A stretch of DNA of 7,253 nt from positions 1-7,253 of the forward strand of contig CAJQND010000068.1 in the NCBI GenBank assembly GCA_905479595.1. The letters are read 5' to 3'. Below the pieces are notes generated by a model. The model worked only from the letters and a program-made list of their open reading frames with translations. It was not told the DNA's origin and searched no databases. Positions 6,372-7,253 of the stretch are shown here, piece by piece. The stretch is from an uncultured Hyphomicrobiales bacterium (lineage in GTDB: Bacteria > Pseudomonadota > Alphaproteobacteria > Rhizobiales > CAJQND01). Within the stretch, counting starts at the first letter, position 1, and each line of letters starts with the position of its first letter. The translations under genes and the position numbers were made by a program.

Positions 6372-7253
6372 TCATGCAGCCTTGACGAGCTGGGCGTAAT
6401 GTTTCTCTGCCTCACTTAACTTTTCCGGGGTTCCGTCCTCGACCAAATGACCCCGATCAAACACCAGTACCCGGTCGAATTCCGCGGCAAATACCGGCAA
6501 TTGCAGGACCCAGAAAATTCCAAACCCGGCCTCGCCATCTTTGCCCTTGGAGCGGGCGAGTATGCGTTCCAGAATTTCTTTTTGACTGCGGGCATCAAGT
6601 GCATTCAGTGCCCGGTTGACCACCAGGAAATCTGGCCGCTTGATTAACGCACGGGCCAGGCCAAGTTTTTGGCGTTGTGACAAATTCAACCGTTTGCCGC
6701 CATTGCCAATATTGAAATTCAACCCCACCTGGAACACCTCATCGCGCAATTCCAGCGCATCAAGTACTTCATGCACCGCCGCGCGAACCTGTTCAGGGCC
6801 TTCCGCAACACCATACGAAATACGCCCAAGCAGAATGTTATCCTGCAAGGATGCGGCAGGGTTATAGAGGCCGGGCTCATAGAATGCGATGGAACTGGCC
6901 AGGTCTGCTGGCAGGTTTTCATGAAATTCCATGCGGGCAGCCAGAATGCTGGCCTGCAGGTCATCATCAAGGAGACCAAAACGGTGACGGGGCTCGATAT
7001 ATCCCATCGGCAGGCGCAGGAACATGTCCTGGTCTTCCGGCATGGCGGTCGTGAAATCTTCGCCTGCAATGCGTGCCAGTGCAGCTTCATATTCAGGAAT
7101 TTCTTCTGAGTCCATGAAGCTCAATTGCTCAAAGAACGGATGGTCTGGCGGCAAGTCTTTAAACAGTTCCGTGGCATTCACAGCGATTTCACGGCCCATT
7201 TCAAACAGTTTGGCGTTTAGCCCGGTGGAATCCAGAATAGAACGCAAATACGG
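6372..7253 (-). CDS. ABC-type ATPase with degenerate nucleotide-binding domain, C-terminal part (5' end outside window)
   Basis: The frame is open to the right edge, giving the last 293 residues of a longer protein; a TTG at 7247 is not a likely start. The first 110 or so residues are not recognised and may be an insertion inside the nucleotide-binding domain. From about residue 123 the fold is that of an ABC ATPase: AFYEPGLYNPAASLQDNILLG matches the Q-loop and following strand, and GGKRLNLSQRQKLGLARAL the signature region. VVNRALNALD corresponds to Walker B and D-loop, and VLQLP to the H-loop. Walker B Asp is Asn213, the catalytic Glu is Arg214, the H-loop His is Gln251, and LSGGQ is replaced by LNLSQ. 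Walker A lies outside the window. This half is probably unable to hydrolyse ATP and may be structural or regulatory. Whether membrane helices precede it cannot be seen. It heads the visible operon with the receptor and ferredoxin-cyclase genes; its cargo is unknown. Confidence 0.82.
   Translation of the reverse strand, partial: PYLRSILDSTGLNAKLFEMGREIAVNATELFKDLPPDHPFFEQLSFMDSEEIPEYEAALARIAGEDFTTAMPEDQDMFLRLPMGYIEPRHRFGLLDDDLQASILAARMEFHENLPADLASSIAFYEPGLYNPAASLQDNILLGRISYGVAEGPEQVRAAVHEVLDALELRDEVFQVGLNFNIGNGGKRLNLSQRQKLGLARALIKRPDFLVVNRALNALDARSQKEILERILARSKGKDGEAGFGIFWVLQLPVFAAEFDRVLVFDRGHLVEDGTPEKLSEAEKHYAQLVKAA

Overview
The window reads as chromosomal DNA of an alphaproteobacterium, most likely of the Hyphomicrobiales (Rhizobiales). 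This is an inference from gene style: a C-terminal deacetylase fragment of a type I know from that group, and an ABC protein / cyclic-nucleotide-binding protein / ferredoxin-cyclase gene row, which I also associate with it. The DNA is moderately GC-rich and densely coding. I saw no tRNA, rRNA, insertion sequence or CRISPR array.

Layout, left to right: (1) 2-481 (+), the 3' end of a polysaccharide deacetylase-family gene. (2) 465-1844 (-), a six-helix membrane class III adenylate cyclase, overlapping the previous gene tail-to-tail by 17 bp. (3) 1878-2708 (-), an MBL-fold metallohydrolase lying 33 nt upstream of that cyclase and very probably its operon partner. (4) 2709-2893, a 185-nt divergent intergenic region. 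(5) 2894-4216 (+), UDP-glucose 6-dehydrogenase (ugd), whose stop codon overlaps that of the next gene in a shared TTAA. (6) 4213-5871 (-), a second class III cyclase of unusual build: a multi-helix, histidine-bearing membrane region resembling succinate dehydrogenase cytochrome b, then a [2Fe-2S] ferredoxin domain, then an intact cyclase domain. (7) 5868-6335 (-), a stand-alone cyclic-nucleotide-binding domain protein. (8) 6372-7253 (-), the C-terminal part of an ABC-type ATPase whose ATP-hydrolysis motifs are degenerate.

The theme is cyclic-nucleotide signalling. Two different cyclases, a possible cyclic-nucleotide receptor and a metallohydrolase that could be a phosphodiesterase lie within 7 kb, around a gene for UDP-glucuronate synthesis and beside a polysaccharide deacetylase. 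The right-hand operon (ABC protein, receptor, redox-type cyclase) is the most interesting part. Its architecture suggests that respiratory or quinone redox state could be read by haem and [2Fe-2S] centres, converted into cAMP, and sensed by a small receptor next to an atypical ABC protein. The motifs are visible in the sequence; the circuit is inference.
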